64,000 bases of DNA from Persicitalea sp963803495. GTDB lineage: Bacteria; Bacteroidota; Bacteroidia; Cytophagales; Spirosomataceae. This document shows positions 8,630 through 16,830 of this stretch, piece after piece (positions within the stretch are counted from its first letter, which is position 1; every line of letters starts with the position of its first letter). The notes under the pieces were generated by a model. The model was given only the letters and a program-made list of their open reading frames with translations, was not told where the DNA came from and did not search any database. Where the stretch lies: the NCBI GenBank assembly GCA_963803495.1, contig CAWDMP010000002.1, forward strand, positions 4,030,001 through 4,094,000. Direction: 5' to 3'. A program made the translations under genes and the position numbers.

Positions 8630-9051
8630 GTGGAGAGCGGTATCGTGTCAAGCGAAATTTAAGTTCAGATTTTGAGTTTGAAAACCTTGATGAATTTGCG
8701 ATTTGATTGGGGGCGGTACTCCATCAAGAAATGAAAAAGATTATTGGGAAGACGATGCACTATTTAAGTGAATTTCTTCTCGTCGATATTGATAATTATG
8801 GAAGTAGTTTTGATAATTGGTAACGACGGATTACAGATGCCGGGCTTGACAACAGTTCTTCCAAAATTGCTCCGAAAGATTCGAATAAAGTTGTTATCCT
8901 ACCAGAGTAAGTTCAAGTAGGAAAGCATATGGATCTATTGCCAATGAGAAATAATGCGATTAATTCACAGATTTGACAGCTTTACTCCGTAAGAAGAAGA
9001 AACGGTACAACCGCTAAGTTATTCGTTATCGCACCTTTATTCTGAAATAAT
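8587..9051 (+). pseudogene. Degenerate HsdM tail and first target-recognition domain of HsdS
   Basis: No long frame exists, but recognisable pieces appear in shifting frames. EIAKNGDYNLSGERYRVKR and EFENLDEFAI end at a TGA near 8704. GGTPSRNEKDYWEDDALFKW and DIDNYGSSFDNW follow, then ITDAGLDNSSSKIAPKDS and QDLTAL-like remnants. These are the start and first recognition domain of a type I specificity subunit. Several indels and at least one in-frame stop (TAA after DNW) are needed to explain it. Either the region is decaying or the sequence is unusually error-prone here. Confidence 0.75.
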
Positions 9052-9948
9052 ATGACCGTACTACTGTTGGGATGTGGAGTTCGCGGAGTATACCAAGAAA
9101 CAGCTTACAGACATATTTCTTCACTCCAAATTCCCCTTCCGCCCCTCGCCATTCAGGAAGAAATCGTCGCTGAAATAGAAGGCTACCAAAAAATCATCGA
9201 CGGAGCCAAAGCGGTGCTGGAACACTACAAACCCAAAATTGACATTGACCCGGACTGGGAAACCAAGACATTAGGAGAAATTTCAGAATTCAAAAACGGT
9301 TTAAACTTTTCAAAAGAATCATCAGGAGAGTCAATCAAAATATTAGGAGTTAGTCATTTCAAAAGCAATATTATTGCGCCTATTAAAGACCTGGAAAAAA
9401 CCCAAATAGACTCAATCCTTAATGAAAACTACCTGCTCCAAAAAGGAGATATAGTTTTTGTTAGATCAAATGGAAATGTAGATTTGGTTGGCCGAAGTAT
9501 GATTGTACCAGAAGTAAATGAAAGGATTTCATTTTCTGGCTTTACCATACGATGTCGATTGAATAATGGAATTGAACCATTTTATGTTGGGTACTTATTA
9601 AAGTCAAATATTCATAGAAACCTTATGAAAAACCTTGGTCGGGGGGCTAGTATCAGAAATTTATCTCAGGGTATACTTAGCAATATTCAAATCCCCCTCC
9701 CTCCCCTCGAAACCCAACGCCAAATCGTCTCTCAAATCGAAAAAGAGCAGGCCTTGGTCAACGCCAACAAAGAACTCATCAAAATCTTCGAGCAAAAAAT
9801 AAAGGATCGAATCGCCAAAGTGTGGGGTACTTCGGCTGCCGCACCCGCCAGCGAAACGGCGGCCATCGACCCGCCAGCCGCTGGTCCGACCGAAGAAGCG
9901 TTACCGATGGCCGCCGAGCCGAAGGCACAGTACGGACTATTCGATTGA
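9052..9948 (+). CDS. hsdS: HsdS specificity subunit, surviving C-terminal portion
   Basis: 298 aa open frame that starts inside the gene. It begins with the end of the first half (SSLQIPLPPLAIQEEIVAEIEGYQKIIDGAK, the central conserved coiled coil). The complete second target-recognition domain follows (WETKTLGEISEFKNGLNF to SNIQIPLPPLETQRQIV), then the second coiled coil and an Ala/Pro-rich tail ending AQYGLFD. The repeated IPLPPL...Q motif is diagnostic of HsdS. The second domain lies in noticeably more AT-rich DNA than hsdR or hsdM, as expected for exchangeable recognition domains. Half-size HsdS proteins can dimerise, so this fragment might still work, but I cannot tell. Confidence 0.85.
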   Translation: MTVLLLGCGVRGVYQETAYRHISSLQIPLPPLAIQEEIVAEIEGYQKIIDGAKAVLEHYKPKIDIDPDWETKTLGEISEFKNGLNFSKESSGESIKILGVSHFKSNIIAPIKDLEKTQIDSILNENYLLQKGDIVFVRSNGNVDLVGRSMIVPEVNERISFSGFTIRCRLNNGIEPFYVGYLLKSNIHRNLMKNLGRGASIRNLSQGILSNIQIPLPPLETQRQIVSQIEKEQALVNANKELIKIFEQKIKDRIAKVWGTSAAAPASETAAIDPPAAGPTEEALPMAAEPKAQYGLFD

Positions 9949-9953
9949 ATCGA

Positions 9954-12408
9954 TCAAAACTTCAAATTCAACCCCACCAGAAAATTCCGCCCCGCTTGCG
10001 GGTAGTAAAAATTCTCCTGTACCCGTCCGCCCGCGATGTAGCCGAAAGTGTAGCCGTTGGAAGCGTAGGTTTCGTTCAGGATATTGTTGAAAAGCGCGCT
10101 GACGCTGATTTGCTTCGCCCAGCGCGGCGTCAGCGTCCAGATGAAGCGAAGGTCGTTTGTCAGGTAGGCGTCGAGGGTGCGGTCTTCGCTGGATGTATTG
10201 TCGAGGTACTGCTGGCCGACGTACTTGGTCAGTAGGGCCAGTTCCACATTCTTCGCGGGCGAGTACGTCAGTTGGCTACCCATAATGATGTTGGGCGAAA
10301 ACGAAATGTCCGTCTGGCCGTGTTCAATTTCCTGGTAGCCGCCATTGTCGTAATCTACGACGTACTCGGTGAAGTTCGCGATCTTGTTTTGGCTGAACGT
10401 CAGGTTGGCGTTCCACTTCCAGGCGCGGTTCAGGGCGATGCCGCCTTCCAGTTCCAGCCCCATGCGGTAGCTGTCGGGTACATTAACGCGGATGGAGTTC
10501 CCCGTGTCATTGACCTGCCCGGTCAGCACGAGCTGGTTTTTGTAATCCATAAAATAAAAATTGGCCGCGAACGCCAGGCGGGTACTTTGGGTGCGGAAGC
10601 CCGCTTCCAGGTCGCGCAACGTTTCGGCTTTGGGCTGGATGTCGCGCGTCGATTCCGTGAAGTCGTCGCGGTTGGGTTCACGGTTGCCGATGCTGTACGA
10701 GGCGTAGAGGTTACTTCGCTCCGATAGTTGGTAGTTTAGCCCGGCTTTGGGATTGAAAAATGTAAAGGATATTGTCAAAATCCTGCTGTCGCCGTTGGTT
10801 GTCGTCACCCAGGATCTTGTGCTGTACCTGCCGCACCTGCACATCGCCGAAGGCATTCAGCTTTTCGGTGAACTGGTAGTACATTTTCCCGTAAAGGTTG
10901 AAGTCGGTCTTGGTTCCTACATTCTCGTAGTAGCGCTGCCGGATGTCGCTGTTCCCGGCGTTTCGCGCCCAAATCACCTCGCCGTAGTGGTCACCGTCGT
11001 AGCTGGTTCAGCCCACCGCCCAAGTTGGCCGTGATTTTCTTGAAAGAATTGTAATCCAGCGAGAAGGTACTTCCGTAGAAGTAGTTGTCGAGCCAGCGGC
11101 GGCGAACTAGGTCGCTGCTTGTAATGGTCTCGCTGCCCACGAGTGACGTTCGGGATTTTGTAATTTTCCAGGTCGGTCTTCGTCGCGGTATTGCTCAAAG
11201 TACCCCAGACCACGCACTACGAAGCCATTCACATTCAGCGTCAGGTTTTTGTTCAAAGTGTGCGACGAGACGAGTTGGTAGTGGTCCTGCTGGTAGTTGT
11301 CCACCTCATTGTCGTAGGTGTAGAAATTGTACGTCCGGCTGTCGGAATTGAGCAGATTCTGCGCGTCGCGCTCGTTGAGGCCATTGCGATTAATGTACGC
11401 CAGCATTCCCTCGCGGTCGCCCTGCACGCGCGACTCCGGCGAGCCGTACCACGACTGGTAGGTGACTTCTTTTCCCGAAAAAACATTGAGCCGCACGAAG
11501 CTTTTCTTGCCAAAGTACCCCCCCGAAAGGTAGTAGGAGCGCAAATCGCTGCGGGCGCGATCCACGAAGCCGTCGGACTTGACCTGCGACAGGCGGGCGT
11601 CTACCGTGAATTTGCCGTTCAGCAAGCCCGTCCCGGCTTTCACGGTATGCTTTCGGGTGTTGAAAGAGCCGTAGGAATTGAGTAACTCGGCGTAGGCTTC
11701 GCGGCGAAATTCGTTGGTACTCACGTTCACCGTGGCGCCGAAAGCCCCGGCGCCGTTGGTGGAAGTACCCACGCCGCGCTGGATTTGGATGCTGCTCACC
11801 GAGGAAGCCATATCGGGCATGTTGACCCAAAAAACACCCTGGCTTTCGGCGTCGTTGTAAGGAATACCGTTGACCGTCACGTTGATACGCGTGGCGTCGG
11901 TACCCCGGATGCGGATGCCCGTGTAACCCACCCCGCCGCCGGCATCGCTGGTACTGACGAGCGAGGGCGTAAAGTTGAGGAGTACCGGCAGGTCTTGGCC
12001 GAGATTTTGCTTCTCGATGGTTTGGGCGGTAACGTTGGAATAGGCCATGCCGCTGCGGTCGGTGACGCGCGTGGCGCTGACAATCACTTCGTCGGCGTTG
12101 AAGACTGAGCGCTGCATCAGCACGGTCAGTTCCTGGGGGAAGGTCCGGGTGGGTATTTTGACGGTTTCGAATCCCACGAAGGAGATCACAATGTTGTCGA
12201 CGTTGTCGGGTACGTTGGTCAGGGTGAAGCGTCCGCTGGCGTTGGTCGTGGTGCCCTGGTAGGCTCCAGCCCGAACGCTGGCGCCCGGTAGCGGGCTGCC
12301 GTCCTCGGCGCTATTTACTTGCCCGCTGAACGTTTGTTGGGCAAAAGTGGTAAGGCTGAATCCCAGGTACAGGAAGCAAGCCGAAAGATAGGTCGTAACT
12401 TTTCGCAT
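9954..12408 (-). CDS. TonB-dependent outer-membrane receptor, probable thiamine transporter; frameshifted
   Basis: The N-terminus (from 12408) has a signal peptide, a carboxypeptidase-D-like CNA_B domain (FSGQVNSAEDGSPLPGASV) and a plug domain (GIRIRGTDATRINVTVNGIPYND). The barrel ends at 9954 with the terminal aromatic LVGLNLKF. The frame breaks about three or more times between 10.75 and 11.2 kb: after GYFEQYRDED, around 10975 and around 10800. Fragments such as DLENYKIPNVTRG and RQRYYENVGTKTDFNLYGKMYYQFTEK clearly belong to one protein of about 780 aa. A TPP riboswitch lies in the leader, so import of thiamine or a precursor across the outer membrane is the likely role. Truncation is real only if the indels are real. 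Confidence 0.82.
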
Positions 12409-12587
12409 GGCGGATAAAAGTTGACGATAGGCTAGGGGCCAAACCCATCTTTGTTAAATAAAAATGGTATGAAATTGAGATTTCTCCAAACCGCGGGAAC
12501 TTGGTTTTGTTGTAGGAACAGAAGGCAATAAAACACGCTTCTGGTCGACCACTACCTGGCCGAATGATCCCCGCGAATTGGATTTTC

Positions 12588-12671
12588 GTCTCGTTCCCTT
12601 CGCCGGCATTACCCGGATCAGGTGCTATGGGTATGATCTCAGCCCGTTCGGTAGGGCACCCCTTATGAGAT
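12588..12671 (-). ncRNA. TPP riboswitch (THI element)
   Basis: Read on the minus strand it contains the conserved words GGGGTGCC, GGGCTGAGATCATACCC, CACCTGATCCGGGTAATGCC and GGCGAAGGGAAC. The closing stem pairs TCTC (12667-12670) with GAGA (12589-12592). These are the hallmark helices of the thiamine pyrophosphate aptamer. It lies about 180 nt upstream of the TonB receptor start and is expected to repress it when TPP is plentiful. Confidence 0.95.
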
Positions 12672-12681
12672 TTACTAGGGG

Positions 12682-12689
12682 CAAAGGTA
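12682..12689 (-). promoter_or_regulatory. Bacteroidota -7 box (TACCTTTG) for the riboswitch transcript
   Basis: On the minus strand TACCTTTGC matches TAnnTTTG and lies about 12 nt upstream of the riboswitch, so transcription would start just before the aptamer. No good -33 TTTG is visible at the expected spacing. Confidence 0.55.
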
Positions 12690-12734
12690 CAACCTTCAAT
12701 TCAACATTTAAACTTTTCAACTCTTAAACTAAAA

Positions 12735-13670
12735 ATGACACCTCTCATTAACGGACTCCACCACGTTACGGCATTGGCTAGTGACGCGCAACGTAACGTC
12801 GATTTCTACGTCGGCATTTTAGGATTGAGGATGGTCAAGAAAACCATCAACTTCGACGCGCCCGATGTGTACCATTTGTATTATGGCGACGAAGCTGGCT
12901 CGCCCGGCACGATCCTGACGTTTTTTCCCTACGCCGGACTGACCAAGGGCCGCAAAGGCTTCGGCCAACTGACCTACACGGCGTTTTCGATTCCTGAGGC
13001 ATCGCTGAGCTATTGGATGGATCGGCTGACGGAATTCAGTATTCACTTTTCCGGCCCGCACCACCGCTTCGATGAGAACTACCTTCGTTTTGAAGACTAC
13101 GACGGTATGGGGGTGGAGCTGGTCGCTACTTCAACCGATGCCCGCGCGGGTTGGGACAATGGCAAGGTACCCGCCGAGTACGCGGTGCGCGGCTTCCATA
13201 CCGTATCGCTCAGCCAAAAAAACGTCGACCGCACCGTGGCGCTACTCACCGATCCGATGCAACATACTTTGGTGGCTGAGGAAAACGGTATCTTCCGCTT
13301 CCAGGCCGGCACGGGCGGGCCGGGCAATTTTGTGGATGTCGTTCATGCGCCCGACGAAATCCGGGCGTTGCAAGGTGCGGGCTCGGTGCACCACGTGGCG
13401 TTTTCGACCGATAGCGACGCAAGCCAACTCGAAATTAGGGAGCAGTTGCTGTCGGCGGGCTACCAACCGACGGAAGTACTGGACCGCCAGTACTTCCACA
13501 GCATCTATTACCGTGAGCCGGGTGGTATCTTATTCGAGATTGCCACCAATCCGCCGGGCTTCGCCGTCGACGAAGCGCCTGAGTCGCTGGGTACTTCGCT
13601 CAAACTACCCGAGTGGTACGAGCCGCGCCGCGCGAAAATCGAGGCGGGGTTGCCGACGTTGGTGGTTTGA
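12735..13670 (+). CDS. VOC-family ring-cleaving dioxygenase (MhqO-like)
   Basis: 311 aa with two vicinal-oxygen-chelate (glyoxalase-fold) repeats. Likely metal ligands are the His in GLHHVTAL near the N-terminus, the His in VHHVAFSTD and the Glu in GGILFEIATNPPG. Proteins like this (B. subtilis MhqO/MhqA family) are thought to open hydroquinone or catechol-type rings during quinone detoxification. The next gene encodes an MhqD-like hydrolase and the third a muconolactone-isomerase-like protein, which supports an aromatic or quinone stress operon. It is divergent from the TPP-controlled receptor. The start ATG follows a short AT-rich leader. Confidence 0.85.
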   Translation: MTPLINGLHHVTALASDAQRNVDFYVGILGLRMVKKTINFDAPDVYHLYYGDEAGSPGTILTFFPYAGLTKGRKGFGQLTYTAFSIPEASLSYWMDRLTEFSIHFSGPHHRFDENYLRFEDYDGMGVELVATSTDARAGWDNGKVPAEYAVRGFHTVSLSQKNVDRTVALLTDPMQHTLVAEENGIFRFQAGTGGPGNFVDVVHAPDEIRALQGAGSVHHVAFSTDSDASQLEIREQLLSAGYQPTEVLDRQYFHSIYYREPGGILFEIATNPPGFAVDEAPESLGTSLKLPEWYEPRRAKIEAGLPTLVV

Positions 13671-13675
13671 AAAAG

Positions 13676-13725
13676 CGACAAAGTTTCAAAGCGACAAAGC
13701 GACAAAGCGACAAAGCCACAAAGTA
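13676..13725. repeat. Octamer tandem repeat (GCGACAAA)n
   Basis: The spacer after the dioxygenase stop consists of repeated GCGACAAA units with variants TTTCAAA and GCCACAAA. It lies between two genes that probably form an operon, so it would be in their mRNA. A related tract occurs in the 23S-5S spacer near 32415. Confidence 0.75.
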
Positions 13726-13755
13726 GGCACGCGCCAACGCAGATAATAAATACTG

Positions 13756-14397
13756 ATGATATTACAACACAACCCCAACAACATCGCCACCCAGGGCGCA
13801 CCACTGGAAACGGCCCGGAAGGCTATGATCATGGTACACGGGCGCGGGGCGTCGGCCCAGGACATTTTGTCGCTGAGTGAGTACCTGGAAGGCGACGATA
13901 TTGCTTTCCTGGCGCCGCAAGCCACGCAAAGTACCTGGTACCCGCATTCGTTCATGGCACCGATCGAAGCCAATGAGCCGGGACTTTCCTCGGCGCTGGC
14001 CGTGATCGATACGCTCGTGACGCAGCTTTGGGAGGAGTTTGACTTTGCCTACGAAAATATTTTCCTGCTCGGCTTTTCGCAAGGCGCTTGCCTGTCGCTG
14101 GAGTACGCCACCCGGAACCCGCAACGCTACGGCGGGGTTTTCGGACTGAGCGGCGGGTTGATCGGCCCGGAGAATCAGCTCCCTGTTTACAAGGGTGATT
14201 TTCAGCAAACGCCGATTTTTCTCGGGTGCAGCGATGTAGACGCGCACATACCGAAGGCACGGGTACTTGAGTCCGAAGATATTTTTAAAGGGCTGAATGC
14301 GAACGTGCTAGCCAAGCTTTACGAAAATTTTGCGCACAGCGTCAACGATGACGAGCTGAAAATTGTTGGCAAAGTACTCGCCACCGGAAATTTCTGA
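13756..14397 (+). CDS. Phospholipase/carboxylesterase-family alpha/beta hydrolase (MhqD-like)
   Basis: 213 aa. The nucleophile elbow is GFSQG (LLGFSQGACLSLEYA), the acid is probably the Asp of GCSDVDAHIP and the base the His of ENFAHSVND, giving a complete Ser-Asp-His triad. MVHGRGASAQDILSL forms the oxyanion-hole region. The family (Abhydrolase_2) includes B. subtilis MhqD, which is co-regulated with MhqO-type dioxygenases. It follows the dioxygenase gene after 85 bp of octamer repeats. Cytoplasmic; no signal peptide. Confidence 0.85.
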   Translation: MILQHNPNNIATQGAPLETARKAMIMVHGRGASAQDILSLSEYLEGDDIAFLAPQATQSTWYPHSFMAPIEANEPGLSSALAVIDTLVTQLWEEFDFAYENIFLLGFSQGACLSLEYATRNPQRYGGVFGLSGGLIGPENQLPVYKGDFQQTPIFLGCSDVDAHIPKARVLESEDIFKGLNANVLAKLYENFAHSVNDDELKIVGKVLATGNF

Positions 14398-14421
14398 AAG
14401 ACTGCGTAGAATAGGCATTAT

Positions 14422-14439
14422 CGCCACGGGGCGCCCCGC
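14422..14439. repeat. Dispersed 18-bp GC-rich repeat, copy 1
   Basis: CGCCACGGGGCGCCCCGC here is the exact reverse complement of 39295-39312. It contains the palindrome GGGGCGCCCC and lies in a spacer between genes. Confidence 0.6.
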
Positions 14440-14469
14440 ATTATTCATTGTTAACTGTTCATTAAATAC

Positions 14470-14766
14470 ATGACTCAATTCATGGTAGAAATAGAACTTT
14501 CCGGCGTCATGTCCGAAGACTTCGCCAGCCGCGTTCCGGCGCAGCGGCAGATGGTCAACGAACTGATGGAACAGGGAACGCTCATTTCCTACGCGCTCAC
14601 GACCGACCGTACCAAGCTTTGGTGCGTCTTCAAAGCCGAGAGCGAAATCGAAGTGATGACGATCATGTCGGACTTTCCGCTGATCGACTACATGAGTCCG
14701 ACGATCTCGGAATTGATGTTTAATAACGTGGTAGCCCTGCGGCTACCGCTGTTTTCGTTGAACTGA
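14470..14766 (+). CDS. Muconolactone isomerase-like (MIase-fold) protein
   Basis: 98 aa, close to the usual 90-95 aa. MVEIELSGVMSEDFASRVPAQRQMVNELMEQGTL matches the MIase ferredoxin-like family in length and pattern (charged first strand, helix ending in a Gly turn, hydrophobic PLFSLN tail). The authentic enzyme belongs to the beta-ketoadipate pathway. Here it sits behind MhqO/MhqD-like genes without other catechol genes, so it could act on a ring-cleavage product or be a general stress protein. It is followed directly by a strong terminator. Confidence 0.7.
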   Translation: MTQFMVEIELSGVMSEDFASRVPAQRQMVNELMEQGTLISYALTTDRTKLWCVFKAESEIEVMTIMSDFPLIDYMSPTISELMFNNVVALRLPLFSLN

Positions 14767-14793
14767 TTTGCGGTTCCGATCGAAGCACGATCA

Positions 14794-14826
14794 CCCTGCC
14801 CGTTTCGCGCGGGCAGGGTTTTTTGC
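14794..14826 (+). terminator. Rho-independent terminator after the MIase-like gene
   Basis: Stem CCCTGCCCG (14794-14802) pairs with CGGGCAGGG (14810-14818) over a short loop and is followed by six T residues. It closes the dioxygenase-hydrolase-isomerase operon. Confidence 0.9.
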
Positions 14827-14859
14827 TACATTTGGTTTTATTCCGAAAACCGCTTCAAA

Positions 14860-15399
14860 ATGTTGCTGCTCCGTAAGTTTTTTGCTCATCGCCCCTGGGG
14901 CCTGATCCTGATCCTGCTCATGTTGGTCACGCTGGGTTGCCGGACCAATACCGACGACACCACTACCGCCGATGAGCCGACCGGTATCGCCGCGACGATC
15001 GCCGCCGACACCAATGCACCCAAGCCCGAAGCGCCGCTGATCGATACCAAGCTACCTGACTCATTGGTGGGGCGAGGACCCGCCTTGCGTACAGCTGTGC
15101 AAGAGAAGATTCCGGATTATGTGCTCGAGACATTGGCCTACATCCGCGAACACGATAGCGCGCCCAAGGGCTACGTGGGGGGGCGGAAGTTTGGGAATTT
15201 TGAGAAACGCCTTCCCCAAAAGACACCGGCCGGTGAGCAGATCCAGTACCGGGAGTGGGACGTAAAGCCTAAGGTAGATGGCCAGAATCGCGGGGCCGAA
15301 AGGCTCGTCACCGGTTCGAGTGGCCGCGCCTGGTACACCCGCGACCATTACAATTCCTTTGTGGAGGTCAAAAAAAAGAAAGCCTTACTGGCGAAATAG
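14860..15399 (+). CDS. Lipoprotein-anchored barnase-type ribonuclease
   Basis: 179 aa. An N-terminal membrane segment ends in a lipobox (LVTLGC), so the mature protein should be lipidated and held outside the cytoplasm. After a Thr/Ala-rich linker comes a microbial RNase domain (about 75-175): IPDYVLETLAYIREHDSAP, GYVGGRKFGNFEKRLP and a C-terminal region aligned with barnase. The three catalytic residues appear conserved: Glu in YREWDV (E73), Arg in GAERLVTG (R87) and His in TRDHYNSF (H102). The next gene encodes a barstar-family inhibitor. Barnases are usually freely secreted, so a lipoprotein form is unusual. A role in RNA scavenging or competitor killing is possible. Confidence 0.87.
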   Translation: MLLLRKFFAHRPWGLILILLMLVTLGCRTNTDDTTTADEPTGIAATIAADTNAPKPEAPLIDTKLPDSLVGRGPALRTAVQEKIPDYVLETLAYIREHDSAPKGYVGGRKFGNFEKRLPQKTPAGEQIQYREWDVKPKVDGQNRGAERLVTGSSGRAWYTRDHYNSFVEVKKKKALLAK

Positions 15400-15424
15400 T
15401 CCGGCTGATCTAAAATTGTATAAA

Positions 15425-15977
15425 ATGAAAAACACGCACTTTCTTTTCATCGCCCAAGGTACCGATCCCGCTCCCACTTTCGCCGGTTGGCACATCGCCC
15501 GCATCGAAGGTAAAGCGGCGACTTCGCTTAAAGCTTTTTATGAGCAAATCGAGCAAGCACTCGATTTCCCCGACTACTTCGGTCATAACCTCGACTCGCT
15601 CGACGAAATGCTGAACGATTTGCAGTGGATCGAGGCCGACAAAATTCTACTATATATAAAGGATAGCGCCGATTGGCTAATTAAAGAAAAAACAGACGGA
15701 AAACTAAGTACCCTCATCGACTTACTGGAAGCCACCGCCGAAGACTGGAAATGGCTGGACGAAGACGAAGACAGCGAACTGAAAAAGAAAGAATTTCCGC
15801 ATTCTCTTCGAAGAAAGCCCGCGTATGCACACGATGCTGGAAGAGCAGGAAATCCCGTTTGGAATGGTGGAAGTAGAAGGGTTGAAGGGTAGGAAGGGTA
15901 GAAGGGTAGACGGCTATTCGCCCCTCTCCCCTTCCACCGTCAACCCTTCCTCCCTGAAAAGTGATTTTCTCCACTGA
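15425..15977 (+). CDS. Barstar-family RNase inhibitor, probable +1 indel
   Basis: The start is the ATG giving MKNTHFLFIAQG, 25 bp after the RNase stop. The barstar core is plain: LKAFYEQIEQALDFPDYFGHNLDSLDEMLNDL, including the Tyr-Phe-Gly-x-Asn-x-Asp-Ser-Leu motif that plugs the barnase active site. The uninterrupted frame stops at 15892, but the tail after KKKEF is foreign to the family. Removing one C near 15796 restores ILFEESPRMHTMLEEQEIPF and runs to 15977. The last about 35 codons are made of the GGGTTGAAGGGTAGG-type spacer repeat, so the natural C-terminus is uncertain. It protects the cytoplasm from the adjacent RNase. Confidence 0.85.
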
Positions 15978-16553
15978 AAGTACCCCATCGCCGCCAGGCC
16001 GAGAAACACGGCGTAGAGCAAAGCAGTCAGATGTAAGTCTTTGTAGATGTACATCCCCACGTAGCAAGTGTCGGCTACAATCCACAGAATCCAGTTTTCG
16101 AGGTACTTGCGCGCCATCATCCACTGGCCCAATAGGCTAGCGGCGGTGAGGGCGGAGTCGAGGTAGCTGAGGCTGGCATCGGTGTATTTATTAAGTAGGT
16201 AACCCCACAGCAGCGTAGCTACTACGAATAAGCCTATAAAAACGCCGTACATCTTAGTCGGCGTGCGGCTTACGGGAAGCGTTTGGCTATTCTTGCCCCC
16301 GTATTGCCACGCCCACCATCCGTAAATACTGGTGAAAAAGTAGTAGCCCTGCAAGCCCATATCCGCGTACAGCCGCGCGTCGAGAAAGACAAAGGTGTAC
16401 AGCACCGCGTTGACGATGCCAAAAAACCAGCCCCAGACATTCTGTTGCGTGTTGAGATACACACAAATGGATCCTGTTATGAAGCCCAGGATTTCCAGCG
16501 GTGTCGTGGCGAAGTCCCGCCCAGGACAAAGTCTGATTCAGCCAGTCGATCAT
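15914..16553 (-). CDS. pnuC: PnuC-family vitamin-precursor transporter, one indel near the 5' end
   Basis: A continuous frame covers 15914-16462. A frameshift near 16515 joins it to MIDWLNQTLSWAG and ATTPLEILGFITGSICVYLNTQQNVWGW, the normal N-terminus of the family. The protein has about seven membrane segments and the conserved WGW...YGWWAWQYGG signature. PnuC carries nicotinamide riboside; related PnuT carries thiamine. I see no TPP riboswitch upstream, so nicotinamide riboside is slightly favoured. The final residues GLTVEGERGE come from a spacer repeat also found at the end of ispD. It is convergent with barstar and divergent from mfd. Confidence 0.85.
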
Positions 16554-16799
16554 GTGTTTAGGGATTTACTTGACATGGAGATTTGATAGTGCTGTATATA
16601 CGAACCACGGCTTGGCACAGCTTCCGAAATAGAGGTTTCAGGCTTTTGGCTGCAACAAATGTAGAAAAACCGTTGTTAACCTTGCTGCCGACGTGGGTTC
16701 CCGCCCTCGACGGCTTTTTGTGTTTCGACAATCGAGATATTTTATAGAATCTAAATGAAGGTAAGTACTTGACCCAACTCATGTTTTCTGAGTCCAGTA

Positions 16800-16829
16800 T
16801 TCACTCATTCCATCATTCACTCATTCAAA
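16800..16829. repeat. TTCACTCATTC repeat directly upstream of mfd
   Basis: The last 30 bp before the TTG start are TTCACTCATTCCATCATTC and again CACTCATTCAAAATTGA. The same words precede the tig start at 42755-42796. No Shine-Dalgarno-like sequence is present. Confidence 0.65.
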
Positions 16830-16830
16830 A

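Noticed and set aside
13676..13725. Possible CRISPR array
   Set aside because: The repeats are 8 bp and contiguous with no spacers; no cas genes occur in the window.
16687..16719. Terminator-like hairpin GCCG...CGGC followed by TTTTT in the pnuC-mfd divergent spacer
   Set aside because: No plus-strand gene or clear promoter precedes it, so I could not decide whether it marks a small RNA, an mfd attenuator or chance; not called.
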